Positions 38,897 through 46,398 of a DNA stretch of 50,514 nucleotides are shown in pieces; the first letter of the stretch is position 1; every line of letters begins with the position of its first letter. The stretch spans positions 1-50,514 of the forward strand of contig DATLFI010000011.1 of NCBI GenBank assembly GCA_035524895.1. Direction: 5' to 3'. The position numbers and the translations under genes are program-made. Below the pieces are notes generated by a model. It worked only from the letters and a program-made list of their open reading frames with translations. It did no database searches and was not told the DNA's origin. The DNA is from DATLFI01 sp035524895 (GTDB taxonomy: Bacteria; Acidobacteriota; Thermoanaerobaculia; Multivoradales; Multivoraceae).

Positions 38897-39772
38897 ATGA
38901 CCGACCAACAGACTTCTGACCGAACCGCCGTGCTGGAGGTGCTGCGCCGACTGGAGCGGGCGACCGCCGAGGGCGGCGAGGCGTCCGACGAAAGCGTCCG
39001 GGAGACCGAGCAACTCGGCGCCACGCTGTGGGCGATGCTGGAGTCGAACGAGGAGCTCGACGAGGCGGCCGTGCGCGCGCGCACAGAGCGTCTGCGCGCG
39101 CGCTTCTACCGCGAGCTCGCCGTGTTCGAGGCGAAGCCGGAGCGAAGGTCTTCGCTTCTGGAGCGGGCCGACCGTTGGCTCGCCGCGTTCTGGCCGTCGA
39201 CGCGCGTGGCCCAGGCCGCGGTCGCCGCGTTCACGCTGCTGGTCGGTCTCGGGCTCGGCCTCACCACGCGGCGCGAGAGCGAGCTGGTACGGCTCGAGCG
39301 CCAGGTGACCACCATGGGTCAGACCGTCGCGCTGGCGCTGCTCGACCACTCGGCTGCAAATGAGCGTTTGCGCGGTGTCTCGCTCGGCGCCGCGGCGCTG
39401 GAACGCAGCCGCGACGACGAGGCGGCGCTGGCGATCGCGGACGGCCTGCTCGAGGTCGTCGGCTACGACCCGAGCGAGAACGTGCGGCTCGCCGCCGTCG
39501 AGGCGCTGGCGCGCATCGCCGACCGACCTCGGGTTCGCTCCGGCCTGGTCGAAGCGCTGTCGCGTCAGGACTCGCCCATGGTGCAGATGACGCTCGCCGA
39601 CCTGGTGGTGGCCTCGGGCGACGGCGACGCGCAAGCGGCGATCCGAACCCTCCTGCAACGCGACGACCTCGAGCCCGCCGTTCGGCTGAGGCTGGAGGAG
39701 CTGATGCGCGATGCGGGCGGCAACGGCGGCGCCGTCTCGTCGAGGCCGGTCACCGCGAAGGAGAACGCGTGA
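38897..39772 (+). CDS. Membrane protein with HEAT-like repeats, putative anti-sigma
   Basis: A 291-residue protein. The first 90 residues are cytoplasmic and highly charged (RRLERATAEGGEASDESVRE). One membrane helix is at about 99-120 (VAQAAVAAFTLLVGLGLGLT). The outer part has a coiled segment (SELVRLERQVTTMGQTVALA) and HEAT-like repeats (NVRLAAVEALARIADRPRVR, then LVEALSRQDSPMVQMTLADL). The position after the sigma gene and the topology suggest an anti-sigma factor, but no zinc-binding motif is present. GGAGAG precedes the ATG at 38897. Its stop overlaps the next start (GTGA). Confidence 0.8.
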   Translation: MTDQQTSDRTAVLEVLRRLERATAEGGEASDESVRETEQLGATLWAMLESNEELDEAAVRARTERLRARFYRELAVFEAKPERRSSLLERADRWLAAFWPSTRVAQAAVAAFTLLVGLGLGLTTRRESELVRLERQVTTMGQTVALALLDHSAANERLRGVSLGAAALERSRDDEAALAIADGLLEVVGYDPSENVRLAAVEALARIADRPRVRSGLVEALSRQDSPMVQMTLADLVVASGDGDAQAAIRTLLQRDDLEPAVRLRLEELMRDAGGNGGAVSSRPVTAKENA

Positions 39773-40662
39773 TCCTCACCCGTGCACCGCTACGGCACGC
39801 CTCCATCCTCGTCTTGCTCTCGATCTCGCCCTGGTCGGCGCTCGCGCCGGCAGCCGCGGCCGAGGTGCGAAACGAGCGCACGCTCGAGCGCACCTTCGCC
39901 CCTGCCGGCGAGGCGATTCACCGCCTGCAGGTCGACAACGTGTTCGGGTCGATCCGGGTGCGCACCCACGCCTCGCCGACGGTGGTGATGCAGGCGCGGG
40001 AGCGTCTCGTGGCTGCCGACGAGACCTGGGCGGAGCGCGCGCGTGCCGAGGTCGAGCTGGTCGCGACCGAGGAGAACGGCGTCGTCGATCTCTTCGTCGA
40101 CGGACCGTTCCGCGGGCCGTGCGACTGCGAAGGCGATCGCTCGCGGTGGCGGCGCCACCAGCGCGTGCGCTACACGGTCGCCTACGACTTCGAGCTGCTG
40201 GTGCCCGGCAACCTCGAACTGGAGCTCGCGACGGTCAACGACGGCGACATCCGCGTCGAGGGCGTCCGCGGCGAGCTCGACCTGCGCAACGTCAACGGCG
40301 GCATCACCGTCGAAGGCGCCTTGGGCGGCGGCAGGGTGGTCACCGTCAACGGCGACGTCAGCGTCCGGTTCGCTCCCGGCCCGACGCGGGCCGCGAGCTT
40401 CCAGACCGTCAACGGCGACATCGAGGTCCTCTACGCGACGGCACCGGACGCCGATGTGTACCTCAAAACGATGTGGGGCGACCTGCGCAGCGAGTTCCCG
40501 TTCGTAAACCTGGCGGTGACCCCCGAGGTGGAGCGGCGCGACGACGGCCGATTCCTGATCCGCAGCGAGCAGTGGTCCGCGGTGCGCCTCGGCACGGGCG
40601 GTCCGAGGCTCTCCTTCGAAACCCTCAACGGCGACGTCGTCCTCGCGCGCAGCTCTGGCTGA
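39769..40662 (+). CDS. Secreted DUF4097-type beta-repeat protein
   Basis: A 297-residue exported protein. The signal (residues about 1-31) ends AAAA-E. The rest is beta-rich with repeated blocks carrying NGDI/NGGI turns: VNDGDIRVEGVRG, VNGGITVEGALGG, VNGDVSVRFAPG, VNGDIEVLYA and LNGDVVLARSSG. This fits DUF4097 (a right-handed beta-helix-like adhesin fold). A cysteine-rich insert (GPCDCEGD) near residue 120 is unusual. The GTG start overlaps the stop of the HEAT-like gene. Probably a surface or periplasmic protein controlled by the sigma gene. Confidence 0.86.
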   Translation: MILTRAPLRHASILVLLSISPWSALAPAAAAEVRNERTLERTFAPAGEAIHRLQVDNVFGSIRVRTHASPTVVMQARERLVAADETWAERARAEVELVATEENGVVDLFVDGPFRGPCDCEGDRSRWRRHQRVRYTVAYDFELLVPGNLELELATVNDGDIRVEGVRGELDLRNVNGGITVEGALGGGRVVTVNGDVSVRFAPGPTRAASFQTVNGDIEVLYATAPDADVYLKTMWGDLRSEFPFVNLAVTPEVERRDDGRFLIRSEQWSAVRLGTGGPRLSFETLNGDVVLARSSG

Positions 40663-40704
40663 CGAGAAACGCAAACAGAAACCACCTCGTGAGGTAGACA
40701 CTCC

Positions 40705-41505
40705 ATGAGTCACATCCGCACCATACTGACCGTCCTGCTCTGCTCTCTCGGCGCGGCCGGCGCCGGCGCCGCCGAGCAAATCGCCATCCCGGTCGCCGAC
40801 CCCAACCGGCCGGTGACGCTCAAGGCCACCCTGCTCCAGGGCTCGATCGAGGTCGAGGCCTACGAGGGCAAGGACGTGCTGCTCGAATGGGTGGACGAAG
40901 ACGGCGAGGGAGGCGATGGCGAGCCCAAGCGCGTCGACGGCATGTACCGCATTCCGAACCGCAGCGGCGGCATCTCCGCTGAGGCGGTCGGCAACGAGGT
41001 CACCATCAGCAGCGGCTGGTCGGCCGGCGAGATCCTGGTCAAGGTCCGTGTGCCGACGCGCACCTCGGTGCGCGCCGCGTCGACCAACGGGGAGCTGATC
41101 TCGATCCGCGGCGTGAACGGAGATCACGAGCTGTCGAACATCAACGGCGAGATCCGCGCGGTCGACATCGGCGGCACGCTGGTGGCACAGTCGACCAACG
41201 GCGACATCGAGGTCGTGTTCCGCGAAGCCACACCCGAAAAGACGATGTCGTTCATCACCTTCAACGGCGACGTCGACGTCACCTTCCCCGCGTCCTTCAA
41301 GGCCGATCTCAAGATGTCTTCCATGCAGGGCGAGATCCTGAGCGACTTCCAGCTCGAGCTGGTGCCGAGCCACCCCCAGGACGACCGTGGTGGCAACCGC
41401 GTCAGCTTCAAGGTGGAGCGCGAGGTCCACGCCCGTGTCGGCGGCGGCGGCCCGGAGATCCGCCTGAAGACGTTCAACGGGGACATTCGGATCCGCCGTC
41501 GTTGA
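40705..41505 (+). CDS. Secreted DUF4097-type beta-repeat protein, second copy
   Basis: A 266-residue relative of the previous gene, with signal peptide (ILTVLLCSLGAAGAGAAE) and repeated NGDI/NGEI/NGEL turns: STNGELISIRGVNG, NINGEIRAVDIGG, STNGDIEVVFRE, TFNGDVDVTFPA and TFNGDIRIRRR at the very end. It lacks the Cys-rich insert. The 42-nt gap after the first copy suggests the two are one operon with the sigma and HEAT-like genes. A gene duplication followed by divergence is likely. Confidence 0.86.
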   Translation: MSHIRTILTVLLCSLGAAGAGAAEQIAIPVADPNRPVTLKATLLQGSIEVEAYEGKDVLLEWVDEDGEGGDGEPKRVDGMYRIPNRSGGISAEAVGNEVTISSGWSAGEILVKVRVPTRTSVRAASTNGELISIRGVNGDHELSNINGEIRAVDIGGTLVAQSTNGDIEVVFREATPEKTMSFITFNGDVDVTFPASFKADLKMSSMQGEILSDFQLELVPSHPQDDRGGNRVSFKVEREVHARVGGGGPEIRLKTFNGDIRIRRR

Positions 41506-41608
41506 GAGCGGGCTCACGGGATCCAGTTATCCTGCGACGCCCGCGAGCGCGTCGTGGGCTGTCGGACCGGCCGCTCCGACGACCCCGCCGACACCGTCAG
41601 CACCAGTC

Positions 41609-42271
41609 GTGGCGCCATGGCCGAGAGCCGGGACGCCGGCGGCCGCACCTCGAGCCGGCGCGCCCGCCACCGCCCCAACGTCTGCCCTCGCTCCGCTGTG
41701 GTCAGCCGCGCCCACGCCGATGCTCGCCCGCACGCTGCACCCTTCCAAGGCCGCGGAGACCGCGCCCCAGCCAGACAACCACGATGCACACTCCGACGCG
41801 GCGGCCCGGCAGGAGCTGATCCGCGAGCTCGAAGCCGCCGTGGAGTCCTTGCGAAGCTCGACGGCCGATCCTGACAGCGATGCACGCGCTCTCGCCGAGC
41901 TCGCTCGCGATCTCGAGCGCGCCCGCGCGCGGGTGCGCACGGAGTCAGCCACGCACGATGCGACACTGGCGCGGCGAGCTCTAGCGGAGCGCCAGCAGCG
42001 TTGGCAGGCCGAGGTCGACCGGCGCCGAGCCCGTCACCAAGCCGAGCTCGAGGCACGCCAGAGCGCGCGCGAGCGGCAGGCGGCAGCGCGCCCGCCCCGC
42101 AGCGACCGCGAGCAGGCCCTCGAGCGCCGCGCGGTAGAGCGCCAGTGGGGCGGCGCCGCGACACGAGAGCACGCGCTCCAGCGCCAGATCGAAGCCCTCG
42201 AGCTCCAGCAACGGGAGCTACTCCGGATGATCGAGCAGCTTCGCCGCAGCCACGGTCGGCTGCCGGAATGA
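41609..42271 (+). CDS. Hypothetical protein, Ala/Pro-rich then coiled-coil
   Basis: An up to 220-residue reading frame. The first 60 residues are Ala/Pro-rich low complexity. From about residue 70 to 215 it is dominated by charged helical sequence (RQELIRELEAAVESLRSS, AERQQRWQAEVDRRRARHQA, REHALQRQIEALELQQRELL), predicted coiled coil. The GTG start at 41609 has no ribosome site and the same frame stays open upstream as Pro-rich sequence to about 41500, so the true N-terminus is unclear. I see no recognised family. The opposite-strand frame over this region looks like a shadow. Confidence 0.45.
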   Translation: MAPWPRAGTPAAAPRAGAPATAPTSALAPLWSAAPTPMLARTLHPSKAAETAPQPDNHDAHSDAAARQELIRELEAAVESLRSSTADPDSDARALAELARDLERARARVRTESATHDATLARRALAERQQRWQAEVDRRRARHQAELEARQSARERQAAARPPRSDREQALERRAVERQWGGAATREHALQRQIEALELQQRELLRMIEQLRRSHGRLPE

Positions 42272-42331
42272 TCCGCGAGCCGCGACACGCGCGGCGCGGA
42301 AGGTGCGGCATCGCATAGCCTTGCGGTCGAG

Positions 42332-44245
42332 ATGTCCTCGTACCGCCGTCGAGCTCGTGTTGCGTGCTCCTTCGGTCTGCTGCTGGGGGGTCTGCTGCTG
42401 GGCTGGGGCTCACCAGCCTGGCCCGCCAGTCGAGACACGGGAGGGTGGCTCCGAGTCCTGACCCCGCACTTCGAGCTCCTGGGCCAGGAGCCCGCGGAGG
42501 AGCTCGAAGCGCTCGCGGCCGACCTGGGGACGCTGCACTCCCTGCTCCAGCGACTCGGCGAGGACGAGTCGCGGTGGCGGCCGCCGCTCCACATCGTCGC
42601 CCTCGGGCGCGACCAGCTCGGCTGGCTCGGACCCGACGGCGCAGATCTCGGGCCGCGCGACAATCGCGTCACCGGATACTTCGTGCCGGGCACCTTCGGC
42701 GACCACATCGTCTTCGACCGCGACCCGCGCAGCGCCCCGCGCGAGACGTTGTTCCACGAGTACCTGCATGCCTTCGTTCGACACAACCTGCCCGCGACAC
42801 CCCTTTGGCTGAACGAGGGCCTGGCCGAGTACTACAGCAGCTTCACCGTAGCCAGCAGTCCAGACGGCAGCGCGCGAGGCTTGCTCGGCCTGCCCAAGGA
42901 GTCACACCTCCGCACGCTCCAACGCGAGCGCATGATCCCGCTCCACCGATTGCTGGAAGTCGGTGTCGACTCCCCGCACTACCACGCCGCCGACCGACGT
43001 GGGGTCTTCTATGCCCAGTCGTGGGCGCTCGTGCACTTCCTGCTGAGCGACGAGGATCGCCGAGCCCGTACCAGCCGCTACATCACCGACCTGCAGCGGC
43101 AACAGGACCCCGTGGGCGCCTTCGAAGCAGTCTTCGAACGCAGCTTCCTCGCGCTGGAGTCCGAGCTGCGTCGTTACCTGGAGGTGCTACCGCTGCCGCA
43201 TGCCAGCTTCGCGCTCGACTCCCACACGCCGCGGCCCGGGATCGCCCTTCCGATAGGCGAGGCCCAGAGTGAGGTCGCCCTGGGCGACCTGCTGCTCGCG
43301 CAACGACGCGTCGGGGACGCAAGAGGGCGTTTCGAGCGGGCCCTGTCCGCCGATCCACGGCACGCGCGAGCCCTCGCCGGAATCGGACGCGTACACCTCG
43401 AGAAGGGCAACGTGCCGCTGGCTCTCGAATGGCTCGAAGCGTCGGCCACGGCGCCGGCCGGCGAGGTGCCGTGGCTGCCCTCGCTGCTGCTGGGCGAGGC
43501 CTTGCTGCGCTCGGTACGCGAGACGCTGCCGGCGTCCGGCGAGAGCGCCCCCGCCGATGCCGCGGCGTCGCGCCGGCTCTTCACACGAGAGCTGGGTCAG
43601 CTCGAGCGAGCGCGCGGCGTCCTGCGGTGGGCGCTCGAGCGTGAGCCGCGTCTCGCCCCCGCGCACGCCGCGCTGGGTCGCGCGTGGCTGCTCGAGGGCG
43701 GCATCGCGGGCGTGCTCGATACGGGCGCCGGCGACGAGGCGGTGGCGGCGCTCCGCCAGGCGATCGACCTTCAGCCGGACCGGCTGGAGCCCGCGGTCGA
43801 CCTGGCGCACGTGCTCTGTCGACTCGATCGCTGCGCCGAGGCACGGCGCGTAGTCGAGGAGCTGCTCCCGCTCTACGGCCGGGTGGCCTCGGCCGAACTG
43901 CTCGCGACGGTACGAGAGCAGGTGGCGAGGGTCGAGCTCGACCGAGCCGCTCGTCTCGCCTCGACGATGCAGCCGGAGCAGGCGTTGGCCCGCATCGAAG
44001 CTCTCGTCGCCGCTCTCGACGGCGAGACTCTGTCGGCCCTCGGACCGGAGATCGACCAGGTCTCGGACGTCGCGACTTTCAATGCGCAGGTCGCGGCGTA
44101 CAACCTTGCGCTCGAGCTCACGCACGCCGGACGCCGCGCCGAAGCAGCGCGCGTGCTCGCGCCAGTGCTGCGCGACGCGAGAGACCGGGAGCTGCTCGGC
44201 TCCGCCCGGCAGCTCGATGCGGTCCTGCGCCGATCCGGCGACTGA
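42332..44245 (+). CDS. Secreted DUF1570/gluzincin-like peptidase with TPR domain
   Basis: A 637-residue exported protein. A signal peptide at 1-32 (LLLGGLLLGWGSPAWPAS) precedes a zinc-peptidase domain: the HExxH motif is HEYLHAFVRH near residue 147, and the third ligand is the Glu of WLNEGLAEYYSS (about 20 residues later), the MA-clan arrangement. After residue 310 come TPR-like repeats (GDARGRFERALSADPRHARA, PLALEWLEAS, AVAALRQAIDLQPDRLEPAV). Family: DUF1570 type. Function unknown, but extracellular proteolysis is likely from the intact zinc site. ATG at 42332. Confidence 0.88.
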   Translation: MSSYRRRARVACSFGLLLGGLLLGWGSPAWPASRDTGGWLRVLTPHFELLGQEPAEELEALAADLGTLHSLLQRLGEDESRWRPPLHIVALGRDQLGWLGPDGADLGPRDNRVTGYFVPGTFGDHIVFDRDPRSAPRETLFHEYLHAFVRHNLPATPLWLNEGLAEYYSSFTVASSPDGSARGLLGLPKESHLRTLQRERMIPLHRLLEVGVDSPHYHAADRRGVFYAQSWALVHFLLSDEDRRARTSRYITDLQRQQDPVGAFEAVFERSFLALESELRRYLEVLPLPHASFALDSHTPRPGIALPIGEAQSEVALGDLLLAQRRVGDARGRFERALSADPRHARALAGIGRVHLEKGNVPLALEWLEASATAPAGEVPWLPSLLLGEALLRSVRETLPASGESAPADAAASRRLFTRELGQLERARGVLRWALEREPRLAPAHAALGRAWLLEGGIAGVLDTGAGDEAVAALRQAIDLQPDRLEPAVDLAHVLCRLDRCAEARRVVEELLPLYGRVASAELLATVREQVARVELDRAARLASTMQPEQALARIEALVAALDGETLSALGPEIDQVSDVATFNAQVAAYNLALELTHAGRRAEAARVLAPVLRDARDRELLGSARQLDAVLRRSGD

Positions 44246-44329
44246 AGCAGGTCCCACATGCCCCGCGCTCCAGGCGCTCGCCGGCGCGGCGGGCTGCGGC
44301 CAGCCCGACGTGCTGCCGCCGCGCTGGCT

Positions 44330-45133
44330 CTACCTCGCGCTCGTTCGGCCCGACTGCGTGGAGCGCGTCTCGACGCCCGGATCCGCCGGGATCTCGACGC
44401 CGAGCTCGCGAAGCTGCGCCGCTGCCTGCATGGACCAGCCGCGGTTGGCGGCCGGACTGGCGGGGCTGGGATGCAGGATCTTGCCCACTCGCAACCCGCT
44501 GCCCTGCAGCACCTCGCGGGCACGGACAGCCGCGAAGTCGCCGACTCCGACCACCACGGGTCTGCCGAGAGCAGCGACCACGGCTCGGAGCGCGGCGTCG
44601 CACGGCGCGATCAGTCGCGCGAGCTCGGTCGCCCGCAGGCGGTCGGGCGTGAGGTTGCGTCCGGCTTCGTCCAGGAACATCAGGGGGCAGTAGTTCCAGA
44701 CGAAGAAGCGACGGAAGAACGCCTGAGGGGTGCCGAAGGCTCGTTGCGCCCAGCCCCAGAGGCGGTCGCCGCTGACCTCCTCGCGCTTGCACGCAAACCC
44801 CTCGACGCGCCTCTTGGGGTGCTCCACTTCGGGGCGCCCGACCGAGCCTTCGAGCCCCAGCCAGTCGCGCACCCGCGACACCGCGCCGAACGGCACGCCG
44901 GTCTGGGCCATGCCCCAGGGGCCAGGATTCATGCCGAGGAGCAACACCCGCTCGCGCACCGCGCGCGGCGGCACCGCGAAGCGTCGAAGGTACTCGTGAT
45001 ACGGCGCGGCGGCGTACTCGAGCGGGTTGTAGACGTAGTACACCGGCGCGCCAGGCGCGAAGCCTACGAGGTCGCGACGAAGCAGCTCGACCGCCTCGAG
45101 CAGGGCCCGCAGCGCCTGCGCGCGATCACCCAC
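44330..45133 (-). CDS. Uracil-DNA glycosylase, SMUG1-like
   Basis: A 267-residue DNA repair enzyme of the SMUG1 branch. Diagnostic motifs: LLLGMNPGPWGMAQTGVPFG (motif 1; Asn of GMNPG activates water) and HPSPASPAANRGW (motif 2, HPSP plus NxGW). FRRFFVWNYCPLMF between them completes the pattern. These are the SMUG1 motifs, otherwise best known in animals and some bacteria. GTG at 45133 is 3 nt after the stop of the TMEM43-like gene, so they form one transcript. Confidence 0.92.
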   Translation of the reverse strand: MGDRAQALRALLEAVELLRRDLVGFAPGAPVYYVYNPLEYAAAPYHEYLRRFAVPPRAVRERVLLLGMNPGPWGMAQTGVPFGAVSRVRDWLGLEGSVGRPEVEHPKRRVEGFACKREEVSGDRLWGWAQRAFGTPQAFFRRFFVWNYCPLMFLDEAGRNLTPDRLRATELARLIAPCDAALRAVVAALGRPVVVGVGDFAAVRAREVLQGSGLRVGKILHPSPASPAANRGWSMQAAAQLRELGVEIPADPGVETRSTQSGRTSAR

Positions 45134-45136
45134 GGC

Positions 45137-46333
45137 TCACGCGGGCACTGGAGGCGGCGGTGGCGCAGGCAGCTTCGCCCGCCGGGCGCGCACCACCAAC
45201 CAGGCCACCACCCCTCCTGCCAGCAAGAACAGCGCGATCGCGAGCATGGGTCGATAGGCGAACCAGCCGGCGGCTATGACCACCAAGGAGCAGATACCGG
45301 CCAGCCCCAGAGCCACGAAACCGAGCCCCGCACCCATCACGCGACCGACGAACGGCACTACGTCGGCGAGCACCCGCAGCGGGCGCAGCAGCAGCCCGAA
45401 GCCGAGAAAGTACGCCAGGAACCCCGCGAAGCGGAGCGCCCAGGTGAGCATGCGATTGGAGCTGCGCGCACTCGCGAACATCTCCTCGGCGGACTTGGCG
45501 TCGTACTCGACGAGCGCGAGCGGACCGTTGCGCGTCTCGTGAGTCACCAGTCGTCCCGACTCCTGGCGACCCACCAGGCTCACCAGGGCCGGCCGTGACG
45601 CCTCGAAGCGGATGCGTGTGTCGCCCACCTGCGGCTGCAGCGGATTGGCGCCCACGTAGAGCCCGCTGTCGGCGAGCAGCACTGGCCTGCCCAGGAGCGT
45701 CGCGGCCTGCTGGCGAATCGACTCGCCGACCACCACCTGCTGCCCGCGGCGCAGCCGGTCCACGAAGGTGTCGGCGAGCGTGAACTCGCCCACGGTCACC
45801 TGCTGCGCTCGCCACTCGCTGCCGCCGATCGGGAAGGGCGGGTTCTGATGGCCGTCGCGTTGCTGGAACGAGGTCGAGTCGATCGGGCTCGAGGACCACG
45901 CCCGCTCGTAGGTGTAGGTGGTGACCTTCTCGGTGCCGCCGCCGGCTCGCTGCCGCTCCTCGGTGCGCTCGTTCTCCTTCCACTGGTACATCTCGACCGA
46001 GCGCACGAGCCGGATCGCGTTCTCTTCCACTCCCAGCTCGGGATCGCGCAACACCTCCGTGGTCGTCGCGGTGCCCGAGAGATGGACGAGCTGCCCCTCC
46101 AGGCCCGGGTCGGGGGTGGGCGCGGCTAGAGACTGCACGGTGCTCGCGCCTTCGCTGAGCGCGCGCGCTCGTCGCACGGCGCGGCCCTCGTTGGCAAAGA
46201 GCGTCACGGTCGCGATGACCAGCAGCACGCCGCCGGCGATCATGCCGCCGAAGGCGCCCTTGAGGCGCGAGCCCCAGGACTCGCGAGTGACTCGCGTCAC
46301 GGAACCGCCACGGTTCAGGGGAGGAATGTCCAT
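45137..46333 (-). CDS. TMEM43 (LUMA) homologue membrane protein
   Basis: A 398-residue protein with one N-terminal membrane segment at about 27-47 (GAFGGMIAGGVLLVIATVTL). A long soluble part (about 50-290) carries LFANEGRAVRRARALSEG, RLVRSVEMYQWKENERTE and TYTYERAWSSSPIDS, which match the TMEM43 family. A C-terminal cluster of three to four helices (from about 300) and a Pro-rich end follow. Human TMEM43 is an inner-nuclear-membrane protein; bacterial members are of unknown function. It is paired with a uracil-DNA glycosylase. The ATG at 46333 is chosen for its fit to the family start. Confidence 0.9.
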   Translation of the reverse strand: MDIPPLNRGGSVTRVTRESWGSRLKGAFGGMIAGGVLLVIATVTLFANEGRAVRRARALSEGASTVQSLAAPTPDPGLEGQLVHLSGTATTTEVLRDPELGVEENAIRLVRSVEMYQWKENERTEERQRAGGGTEKVTTYTYERAWSSSPIDSTSFQQRDGHQNPPFPIGGSEWRAQQVTVGEFTLADTFVDRLRRGQQVVVGESIRQQAATLLGRPVLLADSGLYVGANPLQPQVGDTRIRFEASRPALVSLVGRQESGRLVTHETRNGPLALVEYDAKSAEEMFASARSSNRMLTWALRFAGFLAYFLGFGLLLRPLRVLADVVPFVGRVMGAGLGFVALGLAGICSLVVIAAGWFAYRPMLAIALFLLAGGVVAWLVVRARRAKLPAPPPPPVPA

Positions 46334-46361
46334 GCTCTGTCCCTCGTCGATCCTGTCCTCG

Positions 46362-46393
46362 TCGGAGTGCCCTGAGATCGGAGTGCCCTGAGA
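46362..46393. repeat. 16-bp perfect tandem duplication
   Basis: The unit TCGGAGTGCCCTGAGA occurs twice head to tail (46362-46377, 46378-46393), just upstream of the TMEM43-like gene and just after the PQQ dehydrogenase gene. It looks like recent slippage. Confidence 0.85.
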
Positions 46394-46398
46394 GAAGG

